In this document: one piece after another, positions 1 through 11,640 of the stretch
How positions within the stretch are numbered: position 1 is the stretch's first letter
Layout of the letters: every line of letters begins with the position of its first letter
Source of the DNA: Spongilla lacustris
Lineage: Eukaryota > Porifera > Demospongiae > Spongillida > Spongillidae
Length of the DNA: 64,000 bases
Assembly: GCA_949361645.1 (NCBI GenBank)
Contig: OX442426.1
Coordinates: 4,329,327-4,393,326, forward strand
Direction: 5' to 3'
The notes under the pieces: model-generated
What the model was told of the DNA's origin: nothing
Databases searched by the model: none
The model's input: only the letters and a program-made list of their open reading frames with translations
Program-made: the position numbers and the translations under genes

Positions 1-220
1 TACATATGCACATGTGCTTTACAGCCTTTTCTTACAAATTTCTATGTTTTTACTCTTTCAAATGACCTTCTTCTCAGCCATTTTAATCACAAACGAGCTG
101 TATGAATTATTAGGGCAGCCTACATGCCAATAGTACGAATTAGTAAATCTAAAGTAAAGACAGCTCAAACATCCAAGGTGTCATTGTGAAACTTCACTTT
201 ACTAGAAATTTTAATTTTAC

Positions 221-1902
221 CTTTATAACTGCATCTTCAGCCTTGCTGGCCCTATTCTCTGCTGTAACAGCTCTACTTTCGAATTCAATTGCTCTCCTTT
301 CTGCAACATTTGCTCTTTCCTCACTAGCAGTGGCTCTCCTTTCAGCTACACTAGTCCTTTGTTCAGCTACATTTGCTCTCTCTTCAGCTGCAGTAATGAC
401 TTTGGAGGCTTCTAATAACTTTACTTTAATATTTGAACATTCATCTTCAGCTACCACTGCTCTTTTCTCTAAATTTGCAGCCTTTGTAGCAAGAGTTTCT
501 TTTATTTGACAAAGTTCAGAAATTTGTGTCTCTTGTGAATGTAAACGTTTCTCAAGGACACATTTTACTGCTTCAGCTTCCGACATTTTCAGTTCAACAT
601 TCTTATTTCTGCTTTCAGCTGCTGTCACTCTATTGTTTGATGCAGTAAGTTTTGCTTCCAAGTCAGCAATGTGTCGCTGTCCTTCTATGGCTCTATTCTC
701 TGCAGTAACAGCTCTTTTCTCCGTTGTAACTGCATTGACTTCTGCAATTTTTGCTCTTTCGTCACTAGCAGTGGCTCTACTTTCTGCTACACTAGCCCTT
801 TGTTCAGATACATTTGCTTTGTTTTCAGCTGCAGTAATGTCTTTGCAAGCTTTAAATAACTTTGCTTTAAAATTTGCACATTCATCTTCAGCTACCACTG
901 CTCTTTTCTCTAAATTTGCAGCCTTTGTAGCAAGAGTTTCTTTTATTTGACAAAGTTCATAAATTTGTGTCTCTTGTGAATGTAAACATTTCTCAAGGAC
1001 ACATTTTACTGCTTCAGCTTCCAACATTTTCAGTTCAATATTCTCATTTCTGCTTTCAGCTGCTGTCACTCTATTGTTTGATGCAGTAAGTTTTGCTTCT
1101 AAGTCATTAATGTGTCGCTCTCCTTCTTTGGTTGCTTTGTCAAGCTTCGTGATGGTATCTTCACATAATCTTTTCTCCTTTTGTACCTTTTTTACTGCAA
1201 CTTCAGCCTTACTGGCTCTATTCTCTGCTGTAACAGCTCTTTTCCCCGTTATAACTGCATTGCCTTCTGCAATTTTTGCTCTTTCCTCACTAGCAGTGGC
1301 TCTCCTTTCAGCTACACTAGCCCTTTGTTCAGCTACACTTGCTCTCTCTTCAGCTGAAGTAATCTGTTTGGAAACTTCAAATAACTTTCCTTTTAAATTA
1401 GCACACTCTTTTTCTGCAACAACAGCTCTTTCATCAGAAGCTGCAATCATCTCCCCTGCAGTAGCTAATTCTTCCTTAGCAATAATATTTCGCTTCTCTA
1501 AAATTATACACTTTTCTTCAGCAGTAATTGCCCTTTTCTCAGCAGCCGTTGCCCTACTCTCAGCAGCAATAGCTCTTTTTTCAAAGGCTGCAGCCTTCTC
1601 TGCCAATTTAGTCCTTTTATTAGCCGCAACAGCTTTCTCTTTATATGAAATAACCATGTTTTCATGTCCAGCAATTTTACTTTCAGCATCACTAGCTCTT
1701 TTTTCAGCATCACTAGCTCTTTTTTCAGCATTGCAGGCTCTAAGCTCAGCTGTTTCAGCTCTCTTTACAGCATTAGAAGCTCTTTCTTCAGCAATAATGG
1801 CCCTCTCTTCAGCTACAATGATTCTTTCTTCATCAATTGTTTCCACTTGCTGGTCTGGTAGAGCTGCCCCAAATTTCTGCATGAAAGTTGCACACAAGTC
1901 AG
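221..1902 (-). CDS. Long alanine-rich coiled-coil exon
   Basis: An open frame of about 560 codons with no stop, bounded by a plausible acceptor (TTTTAG, 1903-1908) and donor (GTAAAA, 215-220); if the donor is not used the frame runs to a stop at 194. The protein is built of heptads such as AEKRA, AEERA and AERRA, rich in Ala, Glu, Lys and Arg, which predicts a continuous parallel coiled coil with no membrane segment. Near the beginning is a non-repetitive stretch (MQKFGAALPDQQVE). Two blocks of 147 residues (21 heptads) are near duplicates. The long open frames on the opposite strand are by-products of the heptad codon pattern. I do not recognise an orthologue; a structural or scaffold role is inference. 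Neighbouring exons probably lie beyond the left edge and right of 1902, but I could not identify them. Confidence 0.6.
231..1112. repeat. 441-bp in-frame tandem duplication
   Basis: Sequence around 471-560 recurs around 912-1001 with a constant offset of 441 bp. That equals 147 codons or exactly 21 heptads, so the duplication keeps both reading frame and coiled-coil register. A more diverged third partial unit begins near 1198. Confidence 0.75.
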
Positions 1903-1908
1903 CTAAAA

Positions 1909-4126
1909 CATTGTTTATCTAAAATCATTATATTGCATGAACTACATGTACAGTGATCATTGATGACCCCAATATTGCTATTGGATGACTACTTTCATTT
2001 AATTAACATGCTCATATCAGCGCAATCTCATTAGTCGCCACCAGCATTACACCAACCTGTATCTCGTTACATTTTAGTGTAAAAATCAGCAAAGTAGTAG
2101 ATAGGCTTTAAAAAAATATAAGCCTGAACACAAAATAACCTGCAACTCAAGTGTATGCCAAGTTATTGGTATAAATGCAGTGGCTATAGTTAGAAATGCG
2201 TTATTAATGCATACGTTTTTGGCTTTTAAAGTAATAAATGAAGCCCCTGCTATTGTGGCGAGTACCAATCATGGGCAATGCACCAAATCAGCCATTTAAT
2301 TCTGTCTTCCTGATGTGCCAAAAAGACATTAGAACGTGCCTTTAATTAACCCTATGTTGTGTTTTTCAACTAGTGCTGGCTCCATTACAATAATGGTAGT
2401 TCAAAGCACAACATTCAATCAAATCATCATGCATGCAGGTAAAATAGCTATCTCAAAGGGTTTTCATGAGTTCAAAATAGCATAGTTGCAAAGCTTCTGG
2501 AGCTCCATCCCAGATTCCAATGGTGGAGCTTAACGACTTCCAGGTGACCAAATTGTCCCAATTGTTGGATTTTGTAGCTTCTAGAAAGATTACAAAGCTT
2601 AGATAATGCAGATCTAGTGATTTTCATCAGAAAATAGAAAGCCTTTCTAATTTGGAGTGACACGATCAAAGAGATTTGCCAATAAAGTTGATCGAAAGTT
2701 GCCATAACCCTAACCCTAATGCCTAAGCCTCCCAACCCCCTAGGCGTTGAAGGCATAGGCAATAGAGTAGCGGTTACAGAACCCTACCCTAACTCTAACC
2801 TTAACCCCATGTATGCTGGCCTTTAAAGCGTTCCCCCATAACCCCTAGCTGGATCAAGCCATCCATTTAATATTTCACCGTACATTTTTGTTCCTACGGC
2901 TCCTGCATTGATTAGTGTATATCACTTGTTACAAATGTAAATATGATATTATGATAGACACGTGATGAGCTTGCACCGAGTAATGTATACCAATGATTAA
3001 TTGTGCAGACATTTATATGAATAACTGTCCTTTTTACCAAAACCACTGTCATACAAGAGTACATTCATTCCTATATGTCTTAATGGCTACCATACGCACA
3101 TTGACAAGTCACCATTAATGACCTAAAATTCACACATGCTTTGCTTTCTTGCCTCTACTAGCAACACAATGCCTCAGATCCACATATAAAACTGGTTTCA
3201 TGACATACAATGAAAGCTGTCAATGTACATGTACACTGATGCATACTGCATGATACTAAGCTGAATACTAACAGTAGTAGTAATATATATGTAGAAGCAG
3301 GAATTTGGCATCCTGTGTTACAAAACTGAGGAGCAATACACTGCATGACATCATGGCTTATCACTAGCATACATGTACAGTGGTGTATCTAGTCGTTCAG
3401 AGTGTTCACTGAATGTTTCATATCACAGATAGAGGAGCTTCATTGCAGGATACATTTTATATACTTCTTTCTGCTAAAAATGTCTCTGGCTTTTGTGGAT
3501 TAATTGATCTACATGTAAATACATTCACTTTTCATTTTTCTTGTCTCTTGTTTTTTTGTTATACTTCGTTTATTCATGGTGGTAAAACTTGAAAGTGAAA
3601 ATTTGACATGTCTTTACTTGAAACTATAGTGAACTGTATATATTTCAACTGAGGTAATACAACAAATAAAGTTCAATACTGCTGGGCATGGGGCTGCATG
3701 ACCCATATTTTAATTATATTTAATGATGCTGCTTATAACAATAAAATGAAATAGACAGGGTGTGCATAGATGCATGTACTTCTATTTGGCATTAACCGAT
3801 TACCGGCCGATCTAATTATCCGTCAATATGTAGTGTCATGGCCTTAGAATAACTTTCAACAGCATTGGCCTAAGTACCTCCTTTTTCTTTCACAGCTCTT
3901 AAAAAACTGTTCAGAAGCGCATGAATTGATTTACATACATGTACATCTACCAGTATGTATGTAATACTAATCGTAGTAATAACTGACATAAAAATGATAT
4001 CACAATTATTGTTCTTGTATACCAATAGGCATAGGCATATGCATTCTTGTTGATTTTTGTGCATGCAAAGTAAGATTCCACTGTCACCCCTGGGGTACTC
4101 AAACACACACAAACTGACATTGTACA
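1909..4126. other. Non-coding stretch
   Basis: AT-rich DNA with no convincing exon. It contains two short telomere-like runs of CCCTAA units near 2705-2720 and 2782-2806. I see no RNA gene. Confidence 0.4.
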
Positions 4127-4399
4127 AGATATAAAAAACATTCTCTCTGAGAAAGTTGGTAGTATATAGGATTTGAAGGCAATGGTGGTGTAAAAATGAA
4201 GGGAACAAGGGATCAACGATGATACGAATTTTTATTTTAAAGTCCTATATTTTGCACTTATGTAGTACATGCATTTTTAGTTGCTAAATATAGAACTTTA
4301 AAAAAAATGTTGATCCCTTGTTCCCTTCCTTTTTACACCACCATTGCCTTCAAATCCTATATACCACCAACTTTCTCAGAGAGAATGTTTTTTGTATCT
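4127..4399. mobile_element. Palindromic MITE-like element
   Basis: The left arm (about 4127-4256) is the near reverse complement of the right arm (about 4272-4399), so almost the whole 270 bp folds into one hairpin with a very short loop. Both arms contain the blocks GGGAACAAGGGATCAAC and GGCAATGGTGGTGTAAAAA. There is no coding capacity. This structure is typical of a foldback-type MITE; no clear target duplication was seen. Confidence 0.75.
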
Positions 4400-4518
4400 A
4401 GTTTCCATTTTTTTTATTAGTGGCGGGCCCTACTACCTGCTGAGTAGTATACATGTACTTCAGAACCTGTACATATCAACTTTATTGCCTAGCAACACAA
4501 TGTTTACAGTTATGTCAT

Positions 4519-5098
4519 ATTTGCAGCTGTTCTAGATCGAAACTCGCGCGCCAAGCTTTATGCACTGCGTCGATCACAGCTCGGTTGGATTCAACATTTC
4601 ACAAGCAGACACCCGGATCCGCATTTCACCAGAGATAATGATTGTACCAAACTTGGAAGGAGTATCACTGTTGGCATTCCTGTCGTCGTTTAGTTCACCT
4701 CTTTAATCAATTAAGGCAGACAATAGCTGAACAAAGTTAAACGTAGCTGATGGACGTGGCTTGCGATTAGAACATAATTATGACAAATTACCTGTGCTAC
4801 GGGAGTTTCTTTGGCCACTTTATTCTGCCCGCAAAAATCGATGCAGCACTTTGTAGTGGAAGTGTTGATGAAGTATTAGACTTACTTGGTTTGACAGACA
4901 ACTTGTCACATTTGTTCAGCAATGAAGGAGCCCAGCATACCGTAGTCAGCGATGACCATTCATAATATATAACGATACACAATTCTAATTATACATGAAA
5001 CATTGCCATGGAAACGCTTTTAATATAGCTAACTCTCCATATTATGTAACAATTACATAATCTAGTCGCGCGAGTTTCAATCTAGAACAGCTGCAAAT
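4519..5098. mobile_element. Short TIR DNA element, about 580 bp
   Basis: The ends are inverted repeats of about 30 bp. The left end begins ATTTGCAGCTGTTCTAGAT and continues to GAAACTCGCGCG (4519-4552); the right end is its reverse complement (5064-5098) with one or two changes. No clean target duplication is visible. The interior has one short open frame (4780-4965) with no recognisable domain, so this is probably a non-autonomous DNA transposon of unassigned superfamily. Confidence 0.65.
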
Positions 5099-5793
5099 TA
5101 CGTATATCGGTTACATGCTTCATTTATACATCTAATACCTGAAGATGTATTGTCAGGAAATTCTACAGCTATTGGTATAATTGGTGCTCATTAAAACCAT
5201 TCCTATCTCAAGTTATACTCACCCATAGACGACTATGGAAAAACGACTGTCTGGGAACGAGACCTAGGAACTTTTTTGTTCTCTTAAAGCAAACAGTCTA
5301 GCGACTTGAACAAAACATGAAAATGATTGTCTTTCCATTCTGGTTTGATAGCAATAAAGAGCTACACTATCCATTTCTCAGTTCGCGAGTTATATGTGGG
5401 TCGCGTTTCTTAATGATTTCATGATACGGCACAAATCCTATATGAGAGTTACTACCGTAACTCTCGATGATTCTTCATTATTTTAATGTTAATATAAAAT
5501 GAGTTCTGTGAATTACTGAAACATAATTCAAAAAGCAAGAGAACAAATCATAAAAGGAAACAAGGACCTGAAACGTTTCAACCCAAAAATAGCATGAAAA
5601 GGCATGGTGAAGTAGATAGAGTACAAGCCAATACGTTTGCACATCATAAAAACACAAAAGTAATGTATTTTACAGCTGAGACATTGAAATAATTGCAAAA
5701 ACAGCAAAAATAATTTGCTAAGTATTGCATTGAAGAGCAAGATTTATACATGTATGTGTCAGTACCTTCATGTAATGTTTGCTAAAAGATATA
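5099..5793. other. Intergenic, no feature seen
   Basis: AT-rich sequence between the TIR element and the 3' end of the CaaX coiled-coil gene. It presumably holds that gene's 3' UTR, but I cannot point to a specific polyadenylation site. Confidence 0.35.
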
Positions 5794-5917
5794 CTATAAC
5801 AAATTACAATTACAACATTGACAACGACTCTTTTTTTTCTGATTACTTCCAGTTGGCAGTGTTCTATCAGTTATGCTGCCACCTTCAATCACACTTGGTT
5901 CTGTTGATTCCATACAC
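5794..5917 (-). CDS. CaaX coiled-coil gene, terminal exon
   Basis: 124 bp after acceptor TTCCTAG. Forty codons then TAG at 5794-5796. The C terminus KKKSRCQCCNCNLL combines a basic patch, four Cys within six residues and a CaaX-type end. Confidence 0.55.
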
Positions 5918-6313
5918 CTAGGAAAACATCATCAGTAAATGGAAAGTTTACATTGAAGTACTTCCAAGATCACCTGTCCCCATGTTTTTTTGGTTCATCT
6001 TTGTGATTTACTGGCTCTTGAATAGACATTTCCTCATCCGTGGTTTCTTCCTAGCATGGATTTAAGACTAAGTATATGTTCGATAGTAGCCTATTGGTTT
6101 CAAAAGTACCTTTTGCTTGTCGTTCTCATTTTTGGTGTTTATTTGAGCTTGTAATTCCTGAACTTGATTTTCAAGCCTTGAATGTCAAAATTATCCCATA
6201 GGTATGTTACATACCAATCAAATGTACATGCAATACCTCATTTTACTCTCTTTCAAGCTTTTCACATCACCCTGCAATGCTAGATTTTCTTTCTCTAGAT
6301 TTCCAGTGGCTTT
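5794..6313 (-). CDS. Coiled-coil protein with CaaX-like C terminus (last four exons)
   Basis: Four small exons join in frame across canonical GT..AG introns: 6237-6313 (77 bp, phase 2 out), 6110-6176 (67 bp, phase 0 out), 5974-6050 (77 bp, phase 2 out) and 5794-5917 (124 bp, ending in TAG). The first two encode a heptad-like coiled coil (NLEKENLALQGDVKSL, LENQVQELQAQINT). The third is acidic and charged. The last ends KKKSRCQCCNCNLL. The last four residues fit a CaaX prenylation box with Leu at X, which favours geranylgeranylation, and the neighbouring Cys and Lys residues resemble a palmitoylation or polybasic membrane anchor. I infer a membrane-tethered coiled-coil protein. Large GTPases and other coiled-coil proteins have similar tails, but the N-terminal domain is not identified, so no family is assigned. 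Upstream exons would lie beyond 6313 and were not found. Confidence 0.6.
5974..6050 (-). CDS. CaaX coiled-coil gene, exon n-1
   Basis: 77 bp between acceptor TGCTAG and donor GTGATC. Encodes an acidic to basic linker starting EETTDEEMSIQEP and ending in phase 2. Confidence 0.5.
6110..6176 (-). CDS. CaaX coiled-coil gene, exon n-2
   Basis: 67 bp; its first G completes the Arg codon left by the previous exon. Encodes LENQVQELQAQINTKNENDK and QK, a coiled coil, then donor GTACTT. Confidence 0.55.
6237..6313 (-). CDS. CaaX coiled-coil gene, exon n-3
   Basis: 77 bp between acceptor TATTAG and donor GTATTG. Encodes KATGNLEKENLALQGDVKSL and a few more residues, a coiled-coil segment. It ends in phase 2, matching the next exon. 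Confidence 0.55.
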
Positions 6314-6748
6314 CTAATACAAATATTGCATCATACGTTCAGTTTAGAATTGGAATTTGACTAAATATATACCAATCAAGTATGATTATATAGCATGCTA
6401 ATGTTTGCCTATTTTTTTTTGTCGAACCCTCCATTCAGAAAATTAGTCGGAAAAATGTTTAAGGCTATAAGAGAGGGCATTTCTAGATAGCCCAACCATT
6501 GCTGAAATAGTTTTTTGTCATGCTTAATCTTGTAGCAAGTTTGATGCTACATCTGTATGCATTGTAAGAGAAGCGGTTGGCAATTTCTCGGTCATGAGGA
6601 GGATGAAGGTGATCATGATGGGTATGAGGACGATGGAGAGGGTGCTTATAATGGGTTTGAAGAGGGAGAGGGGGATGGAATGAGGAGGAGTGGGGTGAAG
6701 AGGAGGGGGATGGGTGTGAAGAGGTGATAGAGACGCATGTGATTGGTG
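6314..6748. other. No gene recognised; purine-rich low-complexity tract
   Basis: Includes a GA-rich stretch (about 6593-6735) that gives compositionally biased open frames on both strands. No splice-supported exon was recognised. Confidence 0.35.
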
Positions 6749-7039
6749 TTACGATGAGGGAATGCAAGACAGGGCTGTTGGGTGTGAAGACGTAAAGTCC
6801 ATTGTGGCCAGAAGAGTGTTAGCATGCCACATTGCAACACTGAGTAGATCTTGGCATTCCATTGCCCCACTACACACGTGTTTTACAAGCAATGGTTGTG
6901 ACTTGAAGTGATACAGACACACTGTACACTGTGGGTACACTTCCTGTATCCTCTTCAGTGCCTCCTCATCCTCATATTGCTTTTGAATGTGCTGAATCTC
7001 TCTCTCTGACTGATGCCTTTTGTCCGCTACTTGTATCAA
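6749..7039 (-). pseudogene. C2H2-like zinc-finger fragment
   Basis: Encodes a charged helix (SEREIQHIQKQYEDEEALKR) followed by CTVCLYHFKSQPLLVKHVC, which carries the Cys-x2-Cys and His spacing of a zinc finger. It lies directly downstream, on the same strand, of the decayed transposase-like fragments at 7076-7869 and is most likely the C-terminal part of the same dead gene. It is separated from them by stops and frame changes. Confidence 0.4.
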
Positions 7040-7075
7040 CCCTTGTTCTACCTAACTTGCACACCAGCATTTTCA

Positions 7076-7869
7076 CTAAAGCACAGTGACACCTGTACAA
7101 TTGATGCCCTCTTCACCCATAGCATTAATCAGTGAAGAGGCATGAAAGGAAGGAATGGGAACACATGCAGATGACACCGTCTGTCCCAGGCAGTTATAGA
7201 ACTTGATGTGCTGTTGGCCATCAGATGTGGCATATTGAGCAGCATAGTATTCTGATATTCCAGATATGGCAGGGATGACTTTAGATGTATATGGGTCCTT
7301 CAAATCTGATTTCACTAAAATAACTGTAGTATTGCTGAGGGATTTCTCCATTAGTGCTACTGCAAGCTGCTTGGGTGTAGATACTTTCCTTCCACCGTTT
7401 CCCTGCACCAGGTAGGCTTCAACTCAGGATTGTTGATGTGAGAACACACATCCTTGCCACTCTGAGCCTCATCATTGTGGTAGTATGCCACTAACCTTAG
7501 CCCAGCAGCTGAGCGAGCATATGGCAGGAGCAGCTTAGTTTGCTTGCCAGCCAGGTTTTTAGCATTGTCACTCTGGACAATTCATTTGTTGTCATGGGGG
7601 AACTGTTGTCTCAATGCATGAAGGGCAGCCTCTAAGCAAGACAGCACAATGTTACCATCAGCTTTCTGCACATCTTGAACTACAGACAATAAAATGGAGA
7701 TCCACTCTGTCTTCCCCTTATCAGCATCTACTTCCTCCTCATCCTCCCAATCCCACTCATAGTTGACATCCTTCTCTTTCTGTATGTTACACATGTCTAT
7801 AGTGTTGCTGGTGCTGTAGGAGTATCTTACAGATGACAGCAATCTGATATATATCTCCTTTGAGTCCAA
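7076..7869 (-). pseudogene. Decayed transposase-like gene
   Basis: Two long open pieces in the same orientation (7582-7869 and 7076-7408) belong to one original reading frame. Between them the translation continues after an in-frame TGA as IVQSDNAKNLAGKQTKLLLP and then LVAYYHNDEAQSGKDVC, where a Trp codon has probably become TGA. A frameshift near 7400 leads into GNGGRKVSTPKQLAVALM. The SDNAKN..GKDVC arrangement recalls the catalytic core of DDE-type transposases in invertebrate genomes, so I infer a relic of mobile-element or domesticated-transposase origin. The exact family is not certain. Confidence 0.45.
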
Positions 7870-8054
7870 CTTCTATGCAGGATGGGCACATACACAAAAA
7901 AATATGCAACTAGAACTAAGCACCAGGGTGACTAGGCTGACACATGGATGCTGGAAGGCTGGTGAAAACATGAATCTTGCAAAGTTAAGATATCAGCTGA
8001 TGGGGTGTTTGCTAGATTAGATGAGCCGCAGTCACAGAAAATGATTCGTCTGAG

Positions 8055-8211
8055 TGACGAGATAGACCGTACGAGATAGCGTGGCGGCAAGTTAGTAGCA
8101 GCAAGTTACAAGTACAGAACTGACCAACACTGAAGAAATATAGTCTATATATGCACAAGCAGCCTGTCACCTGATTCCATGGGTTCACTGCGCAAGCGCG
8201 TACCCTTTACA
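8055..8211 (-). repeat. Gypsy 3' LTR
   Basis: 157 bp. In element orientation it starts TGTAAAGGGTACGCG and ends TATCTCGTCA, the usual TG..CA ends. It closely matches the other LTR apart from small substitutions and a few-base indel. Confidence 0.85.
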
Positions 8212-8226
8212 CTGCTCCCTCTTTTC
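8212..8226 (-). promoter_or_regulatory. Polypurine tract
   Basis: In element orientation AAAAGAGGGAGCAG sits immediately before the 3' LTR, the position and composition expected for the plus-strand primer. Confidence 0.7.
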
Positions 8227-11200
8227 AATGAGCGATGTACGGCCCACAGAAGTCTGTCCGTTTGAGTACATGGTTTGGATACCACTTTGGAACCGGTACC
8301 ATTCTCCTGTGATCCTCTGGCACCGTTGCAGGCTCGGGAATTTCTGCGTGCCTTATTGCCGGATCAGGTTCGTGTAGGTCAATTTCTGGAGGTGGGGCTG
8401 CCAAATCGTCATCATCCAGAAGCTGCAATCTGCTTGTATGTTGTTCCTCCATTTGATGGGCTGCCTCCTCACCATCATCATTGCTGTCACGCTGTACCAT
8501 GCTATCGGCTTCTTGGACCAGCCTGATCTTTGCTGGGCAAGGTTTAAGCCTATCAAAATGCACTATTTGCATTTTTGTGCCCAGTATTTCCTTGATCTTA
8601 AAGGTGCTGTTGCCGATCCGCTCTACCTACCACCTTGAATGGCCCCTTCCATGGACATTGTAACTTCCTAGACAACCCTCGAGGTACAGCAGGAGAATGC
8701 AACCAGACAAGATCACTTTGATTGAAGGGCGCCTAGCCTTCTGTCGTTGTTTTCGGTTACACATCTGTCTCTCACTAGTTGATACGAGCTTCGTAGGTCT
8801 TCTTTCAACCTCCGCTCATACTCTTGGACTGGAACTTCCTCAATTTTACTGCTACCATACATCAAATCAACTGGAAGCTTCACCAGTCGACCAAACATCA
8901 GAAAGGACTAAACCTTGTCGATGTGTGAATGCTTGAATTATATGCCAGGCAAACCCTGCGTATATTCTGCTCCCAATTAGGAGGATGCTTTCCCACTGTT
9001 GTTGATAACATATCCAGCAGAGTTCAATTAAATCGTTCCACCATCCCGTTGCCCTGCGGGTGGTACGGCGTAGTGTGGGTCTTCCAATATTGCATATCTC
9101 TTTAACCAATGCAGATTCAAATTGCTGGCCTTGATTGCTATGCCCACGAGCTTCCTGGCTACAATCATTGCTTCCAGGTTGGGTTAACCATAGGCTTCCA
9201 CTCATCTGGTGAAGTAATCTACTGCCACCAAGACATACTAACTTCCTTGATCTGTTTCTGGAAGAGGGCCCATTATGTCCACACAAACTATTTGTAATGG
9301 ATATCCAGCCTGGATTGTTTGCAGACCCATCCTCTGCTTTGGGGTAGCTGATTTCCGTGTGCAACATGTGACGCATGTTGCACAATAATCTTTGACCGCA
9401 TTGGTACATCCCGCCCAATAGAAGCGCTCCTTTATCTGTTGCAGCATCTTCTCTTCGCCCAGGTGGGCAGACGTAGCCCCCCTCATGAAGACTCCGCAAG
9501 ACGTCTGCCTGAAATTCCGTCGGCAGCACAAACTGAAGGTCGGTTTCTTTTCCACCTAGTCTCCTACTCCACAGAATACCATTTTTTATGCGAAGAGATT
9601 CCCATTGTTGTAGTAGCAGGCGACTCTCTCGACTCCAAGACTTTGTTACATCCAGAGGGGGTTGGTGCCCATTTTGCACCGCAAGGTACACTGGTTGGAT
9701 CTGGTCGTCATCAATCTGATGCCCCATGTTTCCAGGATCTTGTGACACAGTTAGGGGTACAGTTTGCTCAACATCCGAAGGCACCTCATCCTTATTATGG
9801 TTGCTGGTCCCACACTGTCTACAAGGTATGCGTGACAACGTGTTCGCATTGCTGTGCAAAGCACCCCGGCGATGAACTATCGTGAAGTTGTACTCTTCTA
9901 GTTTCTGCAGCCAGCAGGCCAGCTGACCTTCAGGCTCTTTAAAATTCTGCGCCCAGACCAGCGAGTTGTGGTTGGTTCTGAGAGTAAACTCCCTTCCCAG
10001 CAAGTAGTGTCAGAAGTGGTGAACAAATTCCATGACTACCAATAACTCCTTCCGAGTCACACAATATCGCCTTTCAGGTCGGCTCAATGAGCAACTGGCA
10101 TATGCAGTAACCACTTCAGAGCCATCATCTTTCGTCTGCGACAGAACAGCTCCAATACCAGTATCACTGGCGTCCGTGTCCAGCACGAATCTCCTACTAT
10201 AGTCTGGGTAGGAAAGGACAGGGGAAGAGACCAAACATGCACGCAATATATCAAAGGCATGCTGACACTTTATAGTCCAATTGCTATTCTTGTCAGTGAG
10301 ACGCTGAAGTGGTCCAGCAATGGCTGCAAAATTCTTCACGAATTGTCTGTAATAGTTTGCGAGTCCTAAAAATTGCTGCACTTCTTGTCTGCACACTGGG
10401 GTGAGCCATTTTGCAACTACCTCTGTTTTGCTCGGGTGGGTGGTGATTCCCATGGCTGATACAATATGCCCAAGAAAGGCAACACGTTTCTGGCAGAGAC
10501 GGCACTTTCCTGGTTTCAGCTTCAGCCCCACCCCCCCGGAACCTGGCAAGAACACCACCAATATTGGACAGGTGGCCTGCAAAGAATGTCCCTACTACCA
10601 TAATATCGTCAAAGTACACAAGGCAGGTAGACCATTTCAGACAACTCAGAACCCAATCGATTAGCCGCTGGAAAGTGGTGGGTGCATTGCATAGCCCGAA
10701 TGGCATGACCCGAAATTGGAATAGTCCTTCCGGTGTGGTGAATGCCGTCTTGGGTTGGTCGTTCACAGCAACTTCCACCTGCCAGTAGCCACTAGCAAGA
10801 TCCAGGGTCGAGAAGTATTTCAACCCGACAAGAGTGTCCGGTGTATTGTCCACTCACGGCAGCGGGTACGAGTCCTTCCGTGTGACTTCATTCAAGGACC
10901 ACAGGAGACGACCACTGGCTGTCCGAATGCTGAATGGCTCCATGGTCTAGCATTTCTTGAATGAGACGTTTCACTTAATCCCTGCGAGCCTGTGGAATGC
11001 GGCGAGGAAGTAGGTGGACTGGCTGAGCATTGCCAGCGTTGATATGATGCTTCGTCACGGCGATTTGACCCAGTTCACCGCTGCTGAGAGAGAACACATC
11101 AGAATATTCCATCAAAAGTGCATACAGCTGCTCCTTTTCAGCGTCTCTGGTGTAGTTCCCAGATTCACACACTATCTTCCACAAGGTTGACTGGTCTTCC

Positions 11201-11640
11201 TGCGATAAATTAGAGTTCTTCTTAATTGCTGAGACATTGAAAATACAGTCGTCGTCGATAAGCTCTATCTTTGACAAATGCACTCCTTTAGTAAGAACGA
11301 CCTCTTCATTGCGTGGGTTAAGTACATGTACGGGAACCAGGCCCTTTCTGTTAGGACATACCAACCCTCTAGCAACAATCACTCCGAGCCGACTGGAAAC
11401 ATCACTCTCAACGAACGATGCACCCCCAGTAGCTCCACTTGACTGCTTCACCATCAGCTCCATTTCACTGCCTGCCGGCACCACAACTTTCTCCACAGTC
11501 AACAGTCCGACAGTCTCCCCGAGGGCAGCTGCAGTGTGAGAGCTAGGGTGGCACTGGATTTGCACAGATGGACCATCACGTGGAAGAGCCAGGAGCTTTC
11601 TACTGCAGTCGATCAGGCATTTATGCTCTTCTACGAAATC
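8225..11640 (-). pseudogene. pol: Gypsy pol (PR remnant, RT, RNase H, IN)
   Basis: The protease is represented only by its end (HKCLIDC near 11600); no D-S/T-G catalytic motif remains. The RT linker (10975-11565) ends at a TAA. RT follows at 10293-10853 with LDLASGYWQVEV, MPFGLCNAPTTF and the catalytic YFDD, then shifts frame into FLGHIVSAMGI. RNase H (10010-10300) has VLDTDASDTGIGAVLSQ and continues through TLRTNHNSLVWAQ near 9960. The integrase zinc finger (HLGEEKMLQQ...CATCVTCC) and the first core motif VCVDIMGPLPE are in another frame at 9238-9555. The remainder to 8225 is fragmentary. At least three frameshifts and one stop make this a pseudogene. Confidence 0.85.

Noticed and set aside
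186..1922. Long plus-strand open frames opposite the coiled-coil exon
   Set aside because: They mirror the repeated heptad codons of the minus-strand exon and give Ser/Ala/Leu-rich low-complexity products with no independent signal.
2704..2806. Telomere-like CCCTAA units
   Set aside because: Only two or three units in each place, too few for a telomere or a convincing interstitial telomeric block.
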